From the NCBI GenBank assembly GCA_023666665.1, contig JAMPBN010000001.1:1177332-1241331 (forward strand): a DNA stretch of 64,000 bases, read 5' to 3'. Below are positions 62,206 through 64,000 of this stretch, piece by piece (within the stretch, counting starts at the first letter, position 1; the number at the start of each line of letters is the position of its first letter). The position numbers and the translations under genes are program-made. Source of the stretch: Prevotella sp. Its GTDB lineage: Bacteria > Bacteroidota > Bacteroidia > Bacteroidales > Muribaculaceae. The notes under the pieces were generated by a model. The model saw nothing but the letters and a program-made list of their open reading frames with translations, had not been told where the DNA came from and made no database searches.

Positions 62206-62478
62206 TTATCCGAATAATTCAGAATGACTTCCAACTCGGACAAGTTTAATCAAATTTGAGGTTTCATCAACCCAAATCAAAAGAAAATCTCCCTCGATAT
62301 GACACTCCATATATCTGCAATATTCGCCGATGAGCATATGAGCGTGGTAGGAGGGAGGGAGTTCTTCTTCTTTTCGCAAGAGATCTATGAAGTCGAATAA
62401 TTTACGTAGCTTTTTGGATTGATTGGCAAAGCGCTTCAAGTCCTTTTTGAAACTTTTGGAAGCTTTAATCTCTTTCAT
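62206..62478 (-). CDS. YafQ/RelE-type mRNA interferase toxin
   Basis: 90 aa. SFKKDLKRFANQSKKL near the start, PPSYHAHMLIGEY and the C-terminal VRVGSHSELFG with the catalytic His typical of YafQ toxins. Such toxins cut mRNA in the ribosome when the antitoxin is degraded. Translated from the same mRNA as the antitoxin (4 bp overlap). Confidence 0.88.
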   Translation of the reverse strand: MKEIKASKSFKKDLKRFANQSKKLRKLFDFIDLLRKEEELPPSYHAHMLIGEYCRYMECHIEGDFLLIWVDETSNLIKLVRVGSHSELFG

Positions 62479-62729
62479 TTAAGATCAAGAGACTTTAGGA
62501 ATGAATCATAGTTTGTCATATCAACCGACGTGAGGTTCGAATCATCTTGCGCCTCGGCCATAGCTCTGCGTGTCTTATTATTAGGCGTGTTATACGCCAC
62601 ATCCATAAGAATGGTTTCAACGTAGTTGTTGAGACTGCGATTATCTCTCGCTGCCAATTGTCTTAACCGTTCTAAAAGCTCCTCGCGAAGCCGGAACATT
62701 GCCGATTTTCTGTTGATTGCTATTTCCAT
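62475..62729 (-). CDS. Antitoxin, ribbon-helix-helix type
   Basis: 84 aa; N-terminal AINRKSAMFRLREELLERLR with RSLNNYVETILMD fits an RHH DNA-binding dimer, and the C-terminal part (VDMTNYDSFLKSLDLK) would wrap the toxin. It precedes the toxin and likely represses the shared promoter (62749-62779). Confidence 0.82.
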   Translation of the reverse strand: MEIAINRKSAMFRLREELLERLRQLAARDNRSLNNYVETILMDVAYNTPNNKTRRAMAEAQDDSNLTSVDMTNYDSFLKSLDLK

Positions 62730-62748
62730 AGTGCTATCATTTATACTG

Positions 62749-62779
62749 CAAAGTTATATATTTTTTATTTCAAAAACAA
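62749..62779 (-). promoter_or_regulatory. Promoter of the toxin-antitoxin operon
   Basis: Minus strand: TTG (62779-62777), 20-nt spacer, TAACTTTG (62756-62749). The AT-rich TATATAACTTT surroundings are a likely target of RHH autorepression. Confidence 0.75.
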
Positions 62780-62840
62780 ATTAGTCCCGAAAAAGTTAAA
62801 TGTATCAGGATTCTACGGTAGGCATATCAAAAAAAAATCG

Positions 62841-62848
62841 TAACTTTG
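62841..62848 (+). promoter_or_regulatory. -7 element, nearly leaderless, of the final gene
   Basis: TAACTTTG seven bases before the ATG at 62856, preceded by a run of A. Confidence 0.6.
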
Positions 62849-62855
62849 CCGCAAT

Positions 62856-64000
62856 ATGAAGAAGTATGAAAAATGGATTGTGGCCGCAGTGATGTTTCTG
62901 ACATTTATGGCTATGTATCTCTGCGTGTATCGCCACGTATTGATTTTCCATGAGCAGCATCATCTGTTCCGCTTTTCGTGGAGTTACCTGAGCGAATTGA
63001 TTCATCAGAAGGGCATTGTTGAGCCGGCGGTTGAGTTTATGGCTCAGTTCGGCTACTGGCCGTGGCTCGGTGCGGCGATATGGTCGGCACTGTTGGTCGG
63101 CGTCTATCTGATGACGCGCTCCATAATCAAGCAACTTTCCGGACTCACCGACTACTTGCAGCTGAGCGCCATACTCCCCTGCTGGATGTTTTTCAACTCC
63201 GTAGAGATTGACAAGACTCTCACCGCCCCCTGCGCAGCCTTTCTGATAGTATTCGGCATATGGATTTTGGCGCTGATCTTCGGGCGGTTCATTCCCAAGA
63301 AGAAATTCAGGCAGTGGAACTCCCCGCTGCAGTTCATTACCGGGCCGGTAATCTTCCTGTCCATATTCTTCGGATTCTACTATCAGTCGTTTAAGGCTAT
63401 CGACGTGGTTATCAACAATAAGGAGCGCCACTTTACCCGCGAGCAGGTCAAGAATCAGAAATATAACGAAAAGCTGATGATTAAGGCCGACCAGGCTATG
63501 AGACGCAAAGACTGGGACGAGGTCATTGCCCTGGCCGAGCAACAAGCCGCTACCGGAACCAAAAACCACCTGATGGCATATTTCCGCTCAATGGCGCTGT
63601 TCCATAAGGGTCAGTTGCTTGACAGCATCTTTGAACTGCCGCAATATTTCGGGCCGCGAACTCTCTTCTTCCCCTGGAAGCCCGATAAGAACCAGGCCGA
63701 ATATGGCGGCTACGTCTACGAGCAGCTCGGCGCTCTCAACTCCGCGACCCATTGGGAGTTCGAGGCTCTTGTAGGATGGGGCGAAACTTCGCAGCATCTC
63801 ATCAACCTCAGCCGCTATTACATTAAAGCCGGAAAGCCCGAACAGGCCAAAAAGTTTATTGCCCCGCTGCATCAGACGCTCTTCTATCGCTCTACGGCAA
63901 AACAACTTGACCGCTATTTGGCACAGGGCGACGTTGACGACCTCAAGAGTTCCCTACCCATAGGTGAGCAAAAAGAGTTTCGCGCCGACAACGTGCTTAA
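62856..64000 (+). CDS. DUF6057-like membrane protein, 3' end beyond window
   Basis: At least 381 aa with no stop before the window ends. Signal-anchor KYEKWIVAAVMFLTFMAMYL, a second hydrophobic segment (WPWLGAAIWSALLVGVYL), two more membrane segments to about 180, then a long soluble helical part (KLMIKADQAMRRKDWDEVIA...) that resembles TPR units. It matches my memory of a Bacteroidota DUF6057 family; function unknown. Confidence 0.7.
   Translation, partial: MKKYEKWIVAAVMFLTFMAMYLCVYRHVLIFHEQHHLFRFSWSYLSELIHQKGIVEPAVEFMAQFGYWPWLGAAIWSALLVGVYLMTRSIIKQLSGLTDYLQLSAILPCWMFFNSVEIDKTLTAPCAAFLIVFGIWILALIFGRFIPKKKFRQWNSPLQFITGPVIFLSIFFGFYYQSFKAIDVVINNKERHFTREQVKNQKYNEKLMIKADQAMRRKDWDEVIALAEQQAATGTKNHLMAYFRSMALFHKGQLLDSIFELPQYFGPRTLFFPWKPDKNQAEYGGYVYEQLGALNSATHWEFEALVGWGETSQHLINLSRYYIKAGKPEQAKKFIAPLHQTLFYRSTAKQLDRYLAQGDVDDLKSSLPIGEQKEFRADNVL

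Noticed and set aside
62528-62545. GGTTCGAATC-like T-loop inside the antitoxin gene
   Set aside because: No acceptor, anticodon or D stem can be drawn around it.

Overview
The window is chromosomal DNA of a Bacteroidales bacterium with moderately high GC, plausibly a Muribaculaceae-like gut lineage (genus not resolvable from this sequence). The evidence is: promoters with the Bacteroidota pattern (TTG about 20 nt upstream of TAnnTTTG) in front of many genes; a type IX secretion sortase (PorU); secreted proteins ending in short YDLxGRR-type tails; single-SIS arabinose-5-phosphate isomerase; bifunctional RibBA; an LpxL-type acyltransferase with an HX4E motif; and a prfB gene with the AGGAGG-TATCTTTGAC programmed frameshift. 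Coding density is high and most genes are core.

Layout. 1-3.7 kb (minus): acpP-fabF with a terminator, trxB, an AT-rich four-helix-bundle gene framed by inverted repeats, lolA. 3.7-7.3 kb (minus): Yip1-smpB-ftsK-lolA operon with its own promoter. 7.3-16.5 kb (minus): two giant secreted SGNH-hydrolase paralogues, a stand-alone RapZ C-terminal domain, a sugar nucleotidyltransferase and two secreted proteins of unknown function. 16.6 kb: tRNA-Cys (+), then an orphan hsdS and a SemiSWEET transporter. 18.5-24.6 kb (minus): PpiD-like chaperone, prfB, secG, a TPR-like protein, lptE and a sigma-54 activator. 24.9-30.8 kb (+): porU, LOG-family protein, DUF4271, hemD, rnpA, yidD. 30.9-34.5 kb (minus): lptF/G-type permease, ribBA, lolD-like ATPase. 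34.5-37.9 kb (minus): a four-gene phage-derived cassette (small ORF, SU10-type major capsid protein, unknown, portal) with a promoter-like element and a terminator hairpin. 37.9-49.7 kb (+): ilvE, HD hydrolase, hisS, AlkD-like, then a Kdo/lipid A cluster (waaA, lpxL, kdsB, heptosyltransferase-like, kdsD) with mutS inside it, ribH, wbqC. 49.7-53.5 kb (minus): mreD-mrdA-rodA without mreB/mreC. 53.7-57.0 kb (minus): large secreted multidomain protein. 57.5-60.9 kb (+): pheT, yebC. 60.9-62.8 kb (minus): CCA-adding-type nucleotidyltransferase and a YafQ-type toxin-antitoxin pair. 62.9 kb to the end (+): a partial membrane protein.

Functional themes are envelope building (Kdo/lipid A, LptE, LptG, LolA, LolD, cell elongation), protein export (SecG, YidD, PpiD, PorU and its probable clients) and translation (HisRS, PheRS, RF2, SmpB, RnpA, tRNA-Cys).

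Two things stand out. First, the capsid-portal cassette lacks terminase, protease, tail, lysis and integrase genes, has host-like composition and sits between core genes, so it looks like a retained, possibly domesticated, virion module. Second, the window is peppered with short heptamer/octamer tandem arrays at gene junctions. Those with units such as CCCCTAA, TAATTAC or TTAGGCA carry stops in all six frames and provide the actual stop codon of about ten genes. A CACTGCC-type array carries no stop in any frame, and such arrays are tolerated inside reading frames. Some arrays are joined to mini-hairpins; one set forms inverted flanks around the four-helix-bundle gene and shows compensatory base changes.
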